Assembly: GCA_028751875.1 (NCBI GenBank)
Contig: CM054140.1
Span: 11,875,984-11,939,983 of the forward strand
Origin: Rapana venosa
Lineage: Eukaryota > Mollusca > Gastropoda > Neogastropoda > Muricidae
Direction: 5' to 3'
Length of the DNA stretch: 64,000 bases
The notes below the pieces were generated by a model. It was not told the origin of the DNA. It did not search any database and saw nothing but the letters and a program-made list of their open reading frames with translations. Position 1 is the stretch's first letter. The number at the start of each line of letters is the position of its first letter. Shown here in pieces: positions 1 to 63,662 of this stretch. The position numbers and the translations under genes were made by a program.

Positions 1-49895
<49,895 letters not shown>

Positions 49896-50209
49896 GACTT
49901 TCTCTTCCCTTTTCCACCATCCATCTGAAACCAAAAACTCACAAACTGTTCCACCTCAAAACCCGTTCATTCTCGCCCTGTGACCCAATTTCAGCGTCGG
50001 AAGTCTCGAGGTCGGCTGGAAGGTCACGTGGTTTTCGCTCTTGCAGATAATTGGATGAAGCTTAGAGTATGTCAGGGATCTCCCAGTTGATGGCGGCTAC
50101 CTTCAAAATTGGGGTTTCCTCTGTCTGTACTTTTCAGCAGCGTCCAGGTTTCTGTTATTTTGACTTGATCTGTTGAAACACTGTCCACTGATACAAGTTC
50201 TGATTAACA
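49896..50209. promoter_or_regulatory. Bidirectional promoter of DOT1L and RAD54L
   Basis: The 314 bp between the two divergent start codons. Contains CCAAT (49985-49989), an E-box CACGTG (50025-50030), inverted CCAAT (ATTGG, 50050-50054) and GATGGCGGC (YY1-like, 50089-50097), several CpGs and no TATA box. This is the make-up of a CpG-type housekeeping promoter. It must also contain both 5' UTRs, unless they are spliced. Confidence 0.8.
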
Positions 50210-50212
50210 ATG
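50210..50212 (+). CDS. RAD54L: RAD54L coding exon 1 (start codon only)
   Basis: ATG immediately followed by the donor gtaagt. The codon after the next acceptor begins AGG AGG AGT, giving MRRS as in the family. The exon is otherwise 5' UTR. Confidence 0.85.
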
Positions 50213-51082
50213 GTAAGTTTCAAGTTTTCCAATCATAATCGGAGTTAAACAACGCAGGTTTGTAGGGCAGACTGACACACCAAAAGTCGAACTAGAGGTA
50301 TTTTCGTTTTGATGGTGACCGTCACTGAACTGACATAATATTGTGTTCCCTGCGTCAGTTTCAAAGGAGATCGTTGACAACCTTCCTCGAGAACAGCTTC
50401 TGTACTTTTACTCTCAAATATAACACAGTCCTGAACACTGGCAGTTAACACGATGTCGGCGCTTTACGCTTTAGGCCTACGTGTGAAGTGCACAATCTGA
50501 ATTGCGTCATTGATCACATGGTCTCGAATGTGCGTAAGCATGCGCCACCCACTCACTTGCTTTAGGCCCCCGCAGCTAGGAATATCGCACAGGCATTACT
50601 ACATTGCAATACTGTGATTCACGACTTTCTGGCTACTCAGACTCCCAGGACAGTTGAAGATACTATATGAATGGAGACTGTTCTACAGTTGACAGTACCA
50701 GTTAACCTGACAACTGGATTTCTTTCATCAAATGATAAAATAAGCCTAACACTGCCAAATAACAACCATCCAACGATCCATCCACGGTGTACACTTTTAT
50801 ATCAACAATAGGCCTAGTTAACTGACGCAAAAAGTAGGCAAGCCTAGGCCTGTTTCCAAACCTAAGTAAATGGAAACAAGAGTTTTCCAAGAAATAGCTG
50901 TCAGTTCTCAGCCAGCTGCAAAATTCACCACACATGTTTACACACCAGGCCAGGGTTATTTTAGCATATTGTGTTTTTTCCTGGAAAAAGGATCATACAG
51001 TATGACCCAAGCTGTGTTAACAACTGAAGTTTATAGTTTTTCAGACCAACTTGGGCATAGTAATTCTCTCTGTCTCTCGATT

Positions 51083-51181
<99 letters not shown>

Positions 51182-53833
51182 AAACAAAACAAACCAGCCC
51201 TTTCAAGGATGAGTGACTATTTGCAAGTTATGGATAAGCATTTTGAAATGTAAGACATGTACTGTGTATTTTAGTGTTTGGGGCCAAGATAGCCTGGTGG
51301 TTAGACTGGAGCGTTGGGCTCGCAATTTTACAACCCAGGTTCGAGCTACCACTGAGATCTGTTCAAGGGGACTTTCCCCCTGGAGTTAACATCAGTACTA
51401 CTCCACTTCCCTGAAAGTCCTTCGGATGATACTTTAAACTAAGGCCCCATGTGTGAACACATGCAGAAACCTTGCACTCATGTTTAAACCCATTCCACCT
51501 TTCAGAAGAGTACTCCATTCGTGCTGGTAAGAACAGATAAGAAAACAATAACGCATGCACACCAGTGTCTTGTTGCAACATCATCCCCCAAAGTTGAAGT
51601 GTGGCTACCATGATATTAACTAAGTAAGGCAAAAAGTATCACATACACAAAAATATCTTCATTGGTGAACCTCAGAACACTAGCCCAGGAATGGAAAGGG
51701 AACAAAAGTTAGTGTTTGTAGTTAATTGCAGTGTTTTATGTGGCTTATGTCTACATGTGTTTATGTCTCACCACATGTGTTTGTCCATATTATGCATATA
51801 AAATGTGTGTTCTCTCCACCCCCACCCCCACCCTTTCTTCAATTGGTGATTCATCCAGTCTTTCACTGTCAACAATAATATCTGTAACTTTGATCTGTTT
51901 TCAAAACCAACCAAAGAACTGAATACCAAGTCATAGAATTGTACTTTTTGCTCAAGAGCAGAAGCCTGAGAATGTTATGCAGCCAAACCGTGTATATTTA
52001 ATTTTAAGCAGTCTGATTGAAGCAGTTGTTTTGTCAGCATTAACGTGGGGGGGGGGGGGGGGGGGGGTTGTTGTTGTTAGTTTTAGATGTGAGAAATTAT
52101 GAAATCAAGGTCCAGATTTGGTTAGTGGGTTGTTGTTTTTTTATAATTATTATTGTTTGGTATTGAGAAGGGGGGGGCGGGGGGGTCTCCAATGTCCAGA
52201 AAATGTAGTTGAGTGGATAGAGTGTTAACTGTTTGACTTCCATCCCATATGTCCATGAAGTCGTGGGTTTGACTGACTTTGAGCCTCAGCAGCAGTGTCT
52301 AGTGAACTAAAGATGATTTTTATGCCCTCCCTCCTGCATGGTCTTAAAGTGCAGACCTACCTGTGCGTTAATTTTCTTTATGTATACATGTACTATACAC
52401 ATGCAAAAAAAATCAAATATGCATGTAAGAGATCCTGTAATTCATACCACTGTTCAGTGGGTTATACTTACAGAACCACAAACGTACCCAGCATGCATCC
52501 TCCTGGAGAGAGGCATGCTTGGCTTCAGGTTCAACTTGTCTAAAGGATGTGGCCTGAAAAATACAGTGCAGTGCCCCAATGATTCCTCAAGGAGGTAAAG
52601 GAGAGAAAGAGAGAGGATGAAAAACTCAGTGGCAGTGTATAGACAAGGGTGGCAGAGGATGGTAAGAACATCAGTAATGTTTCTATGAGCATGAGACTAT
52701 GACCCAAAGCTTACAAGTTACATGCATAAAGCATAACACAAGGGAATTTGAAGCGATCACAGCTTATGTCCCGCCCCAGAAATAAAGTGAAACCTCTGAA
52801 ATGAAATGGAAGGAAAATAGATAATTGAATTTTCTTTCTCTCTGCATTCCCTTATTCAGTTACTGGGTGGGTAGGGTGCGTAGTGCCTGGTCTTCTCATG
52901 TGCTTGTTGTAACTCAGCAGGAGGTCTGCCCGCTGGCCTCAGCCACCACATTCTGACTTCAGAGCAGCTCTTCTTTCTTGTGTGCGTGTACAGGATGAAT
53001 GCTGGGTATGTTTGTGTTTCTGTAAGCCATCAAACACTGACATGAACTTTGGGATCTTTAACATGCATATTTGGTCTTACATATAATAGAAGGGAATGGA
53101 GGCACTGGCAGTTGTGCATTTTAATTTTTAGGTTGACTTGGGAGATTGTAAAAATTCTCCCCCCCCCCCCCCCCCCCCTCCTTAATTCATCAGACACCCC
53201 TGCTGAGATTCAAACCCACAACTTCATGGACCCGCAGGTGTGAAGTCAACCTGTCTTTAAGTTAAACCACTCAAGCTGTAGTGTCCGCCAAATAATTAAA
53301 ACAACATTGGTTTGCCAACAGAGGAGGAGTCATGCCCCAAGTCAGCGACACAGTGAGGGGCTGTGTAGTCAGACAGCCAAGAGAAAGTCTGGTGATGACT
53401 GTGACTGGGATGAAGGGCTCAGCAAGGCACAGGTGAGTTGTTGTTATTACTGTTGTTGTTATAGTGGCTACTGTTAGTGTCAGCAGCTTATGAATGAAAT
53501 ATTTTTACAAGTGGTTTTCTCTGGATTGATTTTCTAGGAAAGCTTCTGCCAAGTGTATGAAATTCAGAGTAGTATTTTTACAAGTGGTTTTCTCTGGATT
53601 GATTTTCTAGGAAAGCTTCTGCCAAGTGTATGAAATTCAGAGTAGTAGAACTTGTACTCATATGTCTTTTGTGATTTCAGCATGTTTCAGGTGGATCGGT
53701 GGTCTAGACTAGAGGTAACACGCCTGTCTAGAAAGCGAAAAGTCCGGGTCTGAAGTGTGCGGCGGTTCGTACCCCGTTTGGACCGGAAATTTTTCCCCCA
53801 TCCATTAGACCATGAGTGGTGGTCTGGGCGCTA

Positions 53834-53864
<31 letters not shown>

Positions 53865-56799
53865 CGTGTGTTACACGAAATTATTTAGCGCACGTTAAAA
53901 AAAACCACGGCAACAAGAGAGTTGTCCCTGGCAAAATTCTTAGAAAAAAGCCACTCTGATAGGGAAACAAATACAGCTGCAGAAAAAAAAAAAAAAAAAA
54001 AAAAAGGGTGAAAGGGTGGCGCAGCGCTAAGTGGCGACGCGTTCTCCCGCTCTCCCCGGGGAGAGCAGCCCGAATTTCACGGAGAGAGATCTGCCGTGAC
54101 TTAAAGTGGTATGAAATAAAATCTGAGCGCTTTGATTTGTTGCTTTACAAGATTCAGCGCTATATAAATTCCATACATTATTATTATTATTATTATTTTC
54201 GACATACTTGATTTGATCACTTTTACAGTCTGTTGTGTTACAGTATTAGGCTGGTTTGTATATGTTTGCTTCTTCACTGTTTAGGTAGTCTTATTGTGTG
54301 ACTGAAGAAGAGAAAGTGTGCAAGTTTCTGTGTGTACTTGCGTGTATATGTTTGTGTGAGTGAGACTTTCTGCATCAGTGTGTGTGTGTGTGTGTCCTTA
54401 CAATATGATTTTTTTTAAAGTAATGATAAGAGCTGTTACTGAACTTGAGCATTTTTGCTTGAGTATATCTTCATGTTGAACATTATATTTTTTTTGGTTT
54501 TTTTTTTGCTTTGTTTAGAAAAAGAAGCACTTGAAGCAAGAAGAGGTGTACAGTCCACGACAGCACATTTCTCCTTACCGTCAACCCTTGACTGCGGTGA
54601 CTAATGTGGCACTATCCAGTGAAGCAACTTCACATGTGGGTTTTATTATACTATTGGGTCTTATACTGTTTGCCTTGAACGTGTGCTTTTTGAAGTAACA
54701 ACAGAGGAGCACAAGTAACACCAGAACAGCTCACAAGATCCTGCAGGATACTCTGCACAAAATGAGGAATCTGATTTTTGCCATGTTGGGACATAAACAG
54801 ACTTCATACTTAAATAAAGTGGAGGATTCTGGCATTGAAACTGCTTTCAAGCACACAGCGCGCCTATACAGCAGCGCTCAGTCAAAGGTTCAGGCAGAGT
54901 GCTAAAATTAGAGCGCCCCGACCTTTTTACCCCCACACCCCTCCCATTTCTTCACCCCTCCCCTTCCCCCTCCTCACAGCATCTCAAGCCTAGTAGCACG
55001 TACACATGCTCGTGCGGCAGGCCTAAGACTAAGGCTACAGATCTGGGCTAGGCTAGGCCTACAGGAGACAAGCCTGCTGCGTGCGTGTGTGCGGCCTGCC
55101 TATCCTCTTAACACACACAGGCACTAAGCCTAGGCTAGATTGAGACAGCAAACAGACAAGATTTTGCCCAAATTTGAGCCCTTCAAAACTGATGAACACG
55201 TATCCTAAATACAACAAAAGTTGATTCAGCTTAAAAAATCAAACATTAACATTACATACCTGACTTTGCCAAAGTGAAACTTAAACGTTTATTTCAGGAG
55301 GAAAATTGCGATCAATTTATGTCACTAGCACAGAAATTATCACTCTCAATACTAAACAAAGAAGAGCTATCTGGTGAGAACATCCAATCTATCTGTTATT
55401 TTGGTTTATAACGCCACGCAAAAGTGCTGTACTTGTTCACATTCACGTCTCCACAACAACAAGAGAACACTGCACTGAACACACCTGAATGTAGCGCTGA
55501 AGAAAATGACAAACGTATCACAAAGCACTTAAAAGTTGGAAATTAAAATCCGTGTGGCCACTTTCCCCCGCTGAAACAGTGGAAAGAACGCCACACTATC
55601 TTGATGGCGCCAAACTGGACCATTGCATCTGGTCAGCGCCAGAGCTAAAAATAGCACATCAGGGGTCAAGTTCCAGCGTCTAAGTGCAGCAGAAAATGGG
55701 GGAAAACGACTGCCGTGAGCATGGTATCGCAGTGACTTTCTAAAGAAAGGAAAATAGACAAAGAAGAAATTGAATCATTATGTGAACTGTTGATTGGTTT
55801 AGGTTTGCTTTCCAAAAGAAGTGTTGCAGCATGCGCTTTAGTTTGAGCCTGTATTATTGGGGTATTGTGCTATACAAAAGTGATTCAACACTAGTAGTAG
55901 TAATAGTAGAAGTAGTACTAGTAGTAATGAAATAGTCACTTGGCTTTGGGGCATGTCAGAATTGAAGTTGATGAATTAATTTGCCTAACTTCGTTACATT
56001 TGTTTGTTTATTACTTCTTTTGATTTTTGGAGGGGGTTCGGGGTTGGTCCTGATGCACAAGATTGAAAGATTTTATTGTTCTTGATGATTTCTGTGTTGA
56101 TATTGATTACATGCCATGATCAGTTTGCCATTTTCCAATCTCTGTCATCATTATACTGGGCTGTCTGTGTACAAAATGTTGCTTTTTCACAAGAATTTTT
56201 TTAAAGTGTTATGAATTGATAAAAGGTGGTTATTTATTTGTATTTTGTTACATGTTTGCAGCACACAACATACCAGACAAACCATAATGCTATAATGTAC
56301 TGTCTCTGAAAAATGTGCTGTCGGTATGCTAGAAGTATTGAATGATTCAGCATCATAGATATGATGCAAAAGCAAGATAAACAGTAATTATTGTTTCTTT
56401 GTTTATTGGAAGCATTTGTTTGAAGCAACAAAAAACAGGGTAAATGGTGATGTACTGTTTTCATTTACAGGAAGCATTGATTCGGAAGATTTTGTCCAAG
56501 CCATTCAAAATCCCCATTCCCAACTATCAAGGTATGTATGACAGGAAGATTTGGTTTGCAAACACTGGTGTTTTTGTTTTTTAGAATGTAGAATTCTCTC
56601 TCTCACACACACAGATTGTATGATGTATGTATTCATGTGCATATTCACACAGACCAGCTTGTGTGTAACATCTATGCACACATTTCAAAATGATTCCTGA
56701 ATGAATCAGTGTTCTGTGTATCTGCTGAGATCCAAAATGTAAAAATCAGGTAAAATAATACAAACACACATGCACGCACGCATGCACACTCACACACGT

Positions 56800-56836
<37 letters not shown>

Positions 56837-59800
56837 GGGATGAGACTATAAACTGAGGTCTCGTGTGTGTGAACGCACGCAGAACATCTTGCGCACACGT
56901 TAACACCTGTTCCACTTTTCGGAAAAGTGGGCCATTGTGTGCTGGTGGGAACAGACTCAAGACTCAAGAATACTTTAAGTCTCAACTAGAGAAATTATGA
57001 GCGGCATTTTAAAATTATAAGTACACAGCATGCATTATTAAACAATACAGATTAAGAAATAACACAGTATTTTAAAAGCTGACAACAATCTACGTCACAC
57101 ACACAAACACCCGCACCCACCCATCCACACACACACACACACCCGCACCCACCCATCCACGTGCCACACATACACGCATAGCTTTGCGCCGCAACCCATA
57201 AGGTTAAGAGTAGCAAACAGATGACAAAAGTTTACAAAACTGCATACACACAGGGACTGGATATGAAAAAAGCACATGAGTGCTTATTCCATTATCTTCA
57301 AAATAAAAGAATTAATCCCCCCATCACACACACACACACACTTTTTTATTCTTCATATTGATCCTGATTATATATGTGTTATGACTGTTGAGCAGGCAAC
57401 AGCCTACAGAGCCGAGCACTGGGGGTGTGGAGGCAGGGGGGGATATTATATATTTGTTATGACTGTTGAGCACTGGGGGTGTGCAGGCAGGGGGGAATAT
57501 TATCTATGTATTATGGCTGTTGAGCCCCTGGGGGTGTGGAGCAGGGGGGAATATTATCTATGTATGATGACTGTTGAGCGGGGGCACGGGGGAATATTAT
57601 CTATTTGTTATGACTGTTGAGCACTGGGGGTGTGGAGGCAGGGGGGGATATTATCTAGTTATTATGACTGTTGAGCCCCTGAGGGGTGTGGAGGCAGGGG
57701 GGATACTTTTCATGTATTATGATGTTGAGAGGCAACGCCTACAGAGCCGTGCGCTGGGGTGCGGAGGCAGGGGGAATATTATATAGTTATTATGGCTGTT
57801 GAGCAGGAACAGCCTACAGACCGAGCACTGGGGGGGTGTGGAGGCAGGGGGGAATATTATATAGTTATTATGGCTGTTGAGCAGGCAACAGCCTACAGAG
57901 CCGTGCGCTGGGGGTGCGGAGGCAGGGGGGACGGCAGCCCCTACATGACCCTGATGAGGAGGGGGCCCTGGTGTTGTACACCCCTCCTGAATACAGCGCT
58001 CACGACTTGATGAAGATGGATCAGTAAGTTCTTTACTCTCCTCATGACCCTGGCTTTCTTTTGCTAACAATACAAGTCTGGAGTTGCATCATGATTCGGT
58101 TATGTGTCAGCGGTGTGCACTTCAGTCTGTGTCTGTGGTTGATAAATGTAAACATTGTCTCTTCTTCTTTGCGTTGCCTATTTAAGGCTATAATACATGG
58201 TTTCGTAGTTTGGTTGGAGCGCCTGACGGCCCGACACCTCTGATTTCAGCTCCTTTGGCGCATGACAGGGTTTCCTCCTGGGTGTTCTTCGAGTTTTCCT
58301 TCTCCATGCATGGGTTTGAAATCAGAATTTTCCGCTCTCCTAGGTGGATTTTGTCAGCAAAACGGGCTCAACCTACCCTACCTGGTTATCCCGCCAGGCA
58401 CTCGGTCTCCCCACAGCAGGTCTTTGCGAAAACAGGGGACACCAACGAGTAGGTGCCTGCTGTGGAAAGTTGCGATAGGAGAGGCTATGCAGCACCCTTC
58501 TGAAGGTACCCCTCTTGCCTGGCAAGCCAAACAAGAGGTTGCAGCTTCACTATCCCCGGGAAGCAGAGGTGTAGAGCGGATGCTCAGAACTGCACATACT
58601 TGCCTTCACAGACGGGACATCCAGCACCAGACCCTGTGGTCCCCCAGTGTAAACATTGTGATTTTTATCATACCTTAAAAAATTTTTATTTTATTTTTCA
58701 TCATGCCTATAGAATTTGTGTGTGTGGTGGACTGTCATTCCCATTTTGGATTGGCCAGCCACAACCGACGTTGTACCAAAATGAACATTTAGAGTGCAGC
58801 TCCATAGTCTAAGGCTGCCATCCTATGTCATCTCCACTTTGTTCCCCTCATGACGGCTTTGAGATCAATATCTTTGTATGACTGTGAATCTCATGTTGAT
58901 ATTGCACGGCACCAGCCATTCTGCAGCTACTGTTAATTACAAAAAAAGCTGTATGGAGTGTTCACCTTTTTCTTGGAATTCTTTTCACTTTAGTGTTATT
59001 GCTGTTTAACAATTGTTTGTTTCGCTATGACAACCTTAAGTGCCTTTCAATCAAGAGATATTCATGGACACAAAATTTGCACATGTATGCATTTGATTCT
59101 GAGACTGTGTGTGTTTCTGTGGTGAACTTTAATTCTTTTTAAATGTTTATTAAAGAAATATTGTAGTTTATGCTGTACCATGTATTTCAGCCGTGGGTTT
59201 GTTGTGCAGGACCAAACTGCCTGTCCATGTGGTGGTTGATCCCATGCTGTCTAAAGTGCTTCGTCCCCATCAGAGAGAGGTCAGTGAGGAAAATGGACGT
59301 CTACAGAGTAAAATAAAAACATAACAGTACATAACACACACACTCACTTTTTTTTCTTTTTTTTTTTAGGGGGAGATATCTATTATTATTTGAAAACACT
59401 ATTTTGATAAAGTACTTGTTTTCAGTAACAGGAGAAGAAATCAGTCGGCAAACATTTTGGCTTGATCTCCCCCCCCCCCACACACACACACTTCTCCCTC
59501 AGTAAATGAAGTTAAATATCAAAGCACTGGCTAGAATGCTGAAAAGGAGGCTGCTTCTCTGAAGACCTGCTGTCCTGCCTTCCATAGACTTTCCTCCATC
59601 TGAAAACTGCACTATAAACTTTTTTTCTTTAACAGAGGAAGAAGTTAGAGAGAAGCTACCGATTACTGGCATAATTTTTTTTTTTAATAGAAAAGAAACA
59701 TTCAAAAACAATATTTTGTTCATCTGTCTTTTTGTTTTTGAAGGGTGTGAAGTTTATGTACGACTGTGTGATGGGACAGCAGATTGAAGACAACTTTGGC

Positions 59801-62800
59801 TGCATCATGGCCGATGAAATGGTATGTATATAGTTCTTTTTTTTCTTCTTCTTTTATCAATATGGTGTTGGCCCCCCCCCTCCTGTGTATCTCTTGACCA
59901 ATACATGCACTCACTTTTGCCCAGTGACCCTTGAAAAACAGCCTGCTTGGGACTTGGATCTATGTTTGAAAGAAACTGAGTTGCACAGAAAAAAGAAGAA
60001 GAATTTGATTGAAAAAAGGACAAGAAAGCAAAAGAAATACTCTTGTTAATGACTCAAATCAGAGTTACTTTGTTATTTCAGATAATTTTATAAAATTAGC
60101 AAAAAGAGTTGGGGGTGGGTGATTTTTTTTAGTCCACCTTCTGACCGGAATCATTTTTATAAAATTTCAACCAAAAACAACGTTGACACTTTTAAAACTG
60201 GAAAAAAAAATCAAAAGAAATGGGTAAAGTAGGGTTCATTCTGGTTGAACCTTAGTCTTTCAGTTTATTCATGCTGTACTAGCCTTGTGGGATGATGGAG
60301 CTCTGTTCTAGAGATCACTGATTAAGGTAATGATTTCACTGACAGTATCAAGAGCAGTACTTGTCTGGCCGCTTGATTATGAGCGCTTTGATTTGTTGCT
60401 TTACAAGATTCAGCGCTATATAAATTCCATTTATTATTATTATTATTAAGAGGATGACACAAGCTGATCCAAGTTTATCACATTTCTAAAGCAAAATAAA
60501 CAGACTCTGTCAGATTACAAATGGAGCATGCACACAAAGCTAAAGTTAAATTGCCCTTTAATGCGCTGGACCTGACTTGTCAGGCATTTAACGGCAGCGT
60601 GACACATTTTCGCTCACATAACAGACAACAATAGTTGCTGTCTGAGCGTTCAACAAAAACAAAGAAGAAGATTCAGACCGTCATCAGTTAGAGAGTAATG
60701 CATGCTCAGTCATTCATGTCCATCACAACAGCAGTAGGAAAACAAAGATTTCCTATTCAGTACTCCAAAGACTATGCATGTGATTGTATCACATCACAGT
60801 TGCTGACAGGGGGAAAAAAACTGAGAATCTTATCCCCCCAAAAAAGACCTCCATCAGTTCAGCCAACGAGACAGAAAAACATGTCACTTCATTCACACCA
60901 GGCATGTACATCATTCACGCCAGGCATGTCACTTCATTCACACCAGGCATGTCACTCCATTCAAACCAGGCATGTCACTCCATTCGCCAGCAGACTCATT
61001 CACACAGGCATGTCACTCCATTCACACGCATGCATCTCAACCCGTGTCACTCCATTCACGCCAGCATGCCTCCATCACGGCATGTCACTCCATTCACGCC
61101 AGGCATGTCACTCCATTCACACCAGGCATGTCACTCCATTCACACCATGCTTGGTGATTATAGATGATGCAGTTTGCAAGCTAGTGGACCAAATTAATTC
61201 CTATCTGCACATGTGGCATGAGCAAGCAGCTGGGCTAGTGTGACACTCAGTGTTATACAGCTTCATCATTTGAACAGGGTTTTTGTGTTTGTTGGTTTTT
61301 TTCAATTGTCATTGGCTAGTTATACAATTGTTTTTATATTCCTCAAATAGAAACAGCATTCTTTTTGTTAAGAGGATAAAGCATATTTTATTTTTAGGAA
61401 GCATACCCCCAAGCTGGTTGGATTTTTGATTCGTCAGAATCTGTAAATGTGTTGTGGTCATTAACATGAATTGTTTGCTCTGTATGTTTATTACTCATCT
61501 AGCTCCTTTTCTTTATCATTTAAAAAAAAAAATTTCCATATAGAATGATGTATGTATGGTTTGTCAACAATGTTTTTCTGTTGATCATTCCAAATGTATG
61601 ACGGGTTTCCTAAAGAGTGTTGTGTCTTTAATGAACAGGGGCTGGGAAAAACGCTGCAGTGTGTGACTCTGCTCTGGACTTTGTTGGTAAGAAATAGTAG
61701 GAAATGAGTTTGTTCTGTTTGCTCATCAACTTGAGTTAAGATTTCAAAAAGTACATCTATCAACTAGACACAACTGTGTTCTACATCAGTGGGCAGAGTC
61801 TTGGAGTATCTGTGTACTCTTCTTGATGTCATCTCACTTCTCAGTATGCCAGTCCGTACTTTTTGGAGCAAATGTGTGAAGTGACTAATTAGTAAACCAT
61901 CAGTGGAAGGGATGGGGGGATTTCTCTGCATCACTCTCAGATGAAAAATTTACAAAATCGCATACACACGGGGACTGGATGTAAAAAAGCACACGATGCT
62001 TAATCCATTATCCTCGATATAAAAGAATAAATAAATAAATAAATCCCTCTCTCTGTCTCTCCCTCTCCCCTCTCTCTCCCTCTCTCTCCTCTGCACAAGC
62101 ATTTAAAAAAGAAAACTTTGTCTGACTATACACTTTTTATTACTCTCTCATACACTTTTAAGTCACTTGTCTTGAACTAATACATACTTTATCACAAAAA
62201 CTCTTTAGATTTGAAATTAATTATGAGTAATTGAAACAGTGTGAGGCATTGTATCTGCTATGTATTTTCCACACCCTCAAGGATACAATATGTGTGATAA
62301 ATTTAACATTACAGTTTTTGATAACTTATGGTGTATTGGACAGTTGCTGGTGAACTGGTTTGCTGTTTTTTGTTCCCTTGTAGAGGCAGAGTCCAGATTG
62401 CTGCCCCATGATTTCCAAAGCCATCATTGTGGCTCCCAGCAGCTTGGTCAAGGTAAACCATGTTGTTGTTGTGCGTTCCCCAGCTTTACACTCTGGGGGT
62501 CACCCAGAATGTGCACTCTGACTCACTCATCCCACCTGGGAATCACTGTGCGATAAGAAGCACACCGGATGGAAGTTTGCGTGTATGACTAATTTCAAGT
62601 ACCTCGCCAAATAGGCAGCCATACTCCGACTTCAGAGGATTTTTTTCTTCTTTAAAAGAAGAGTGCAGGTTGTTATGTTAAGAGCTTGTCATGGCTGAAG
62701 GCAATCTCAACACAACATTTTACAACATTTTAGTGTAGGCCTTGGCAATTAGCTGGCATCAATAACTGATACAGCTTTTGGCCTGGGCCAGAAGGTAAAC

Positions 62801-63631
62801 CATCATTTACTGACTTTTCTGTCTTGTCATGTATTGGTGGTGATGGAATAGATCAGTGGACAGAACGCTGTCTCTTTCCTAGCTAGGGTTAAGCAGCGTT
62901 GAGCATGGTAGCCTTTCAGATAGGTGACCATTCTGGCACCTCGGTTTCAGTAGTCTCCCAGTTCACCCAGCTTTAAATGGGTACTTGCCCTCTTTAGGGA
63001 CAGGGAAGATAAAACGATGAGGAAGAGGAGGTGGGCACTGGCCTCAAGACAGTGGCCCCTGGAGAATCTGAGGTCTCTGACACATTGCTCCCTAACAACT
63101 GTGTAGGTTATGGGAATGCCTTCATGTATTGGCATTTTCTCTTAAAATCATTTCTGTATACACACCTTTGTTATTACTTGTGAATTTTAAAATTTTTTAA
63201 AAAAGAAATGCAGTCATCTTTTTGAAAAAAAATATCACTCTACATGCATGTTTCTCCAGTGTTTTCAGATTAATTCTCCAGTATTCATGATTAACATGAA
63301 AAATTAATGTTTGGGTCATTGGAAATAATCAGACAAGGTAGGGGAGATAATGAAGAATGGGGTATGTGTGAGTTTGGACAGGTTTGTTGTTTGATATCCA
63401 TGATCATAACTCAACACTGACATGGAATTTTTGTAAAGTAAAACAAATAAGATTAACCCCCAATTTTTAATTTTAAAAAAAAGATGATAGAGTGAATGAG
63501 CGCAAGGAAATACTAAAATTCTGATGGATTATCATATGTAAGTGTAGCAGAACTTATCTTGTGGCTGTTTCAAAGATACATCATTTAAAGAACAGACATG
63601 AGCATAATAAAACCAGTGTTAGACTTAAAAG

Positions 63632-63662
<31 letters not shown>

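Larger units (their letters stand above)
50213..53321 (+). other. RAD54L intron 1
   Basis: Holds a CT/AC microsatellite (51078-51178), a SINE C copy (51281-51695), a G21 tract (52047-52067), an inverted pair of SINE F (52200-52545 and 52925-53285) and a C19 tract (53159-53177). The first ~800 bp are CpG-containing and may be part of the promoter region. Confidence 0.85.
59822..61638 (+). other. RAD54L intron 7
   Basis: Holds a LINE/SINE tail (60379-60449), repeat G copy 2 (60607-60672) and a 24-bp minisatellite (60881-61150). Confidence 0.85.

Noticed and set aside
57276..57786. 114- and 70-codon frames over the exon 5 array
   Set aside because: The unit reads as [17 protein letters not shown] repeats in the wrong frame for RAD54L.
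58262..58678. 138-codon frame in RAD54L intron 5
   Set aside because: It crosses the end of the 489-bp insertion and shows no recognised domain.
60881..61150. CRISPR-like array
   Set aside because: Degenerate tandem repeats without unique spacers, in an animal intron.
60698..61243. 181-codon frame with repeated [13 protein letters not shown]
   Set aside because: It is the 24-bp minisatellite read as protein; all three frames stay open, as expected when the unit is a multiple of three with no stops.
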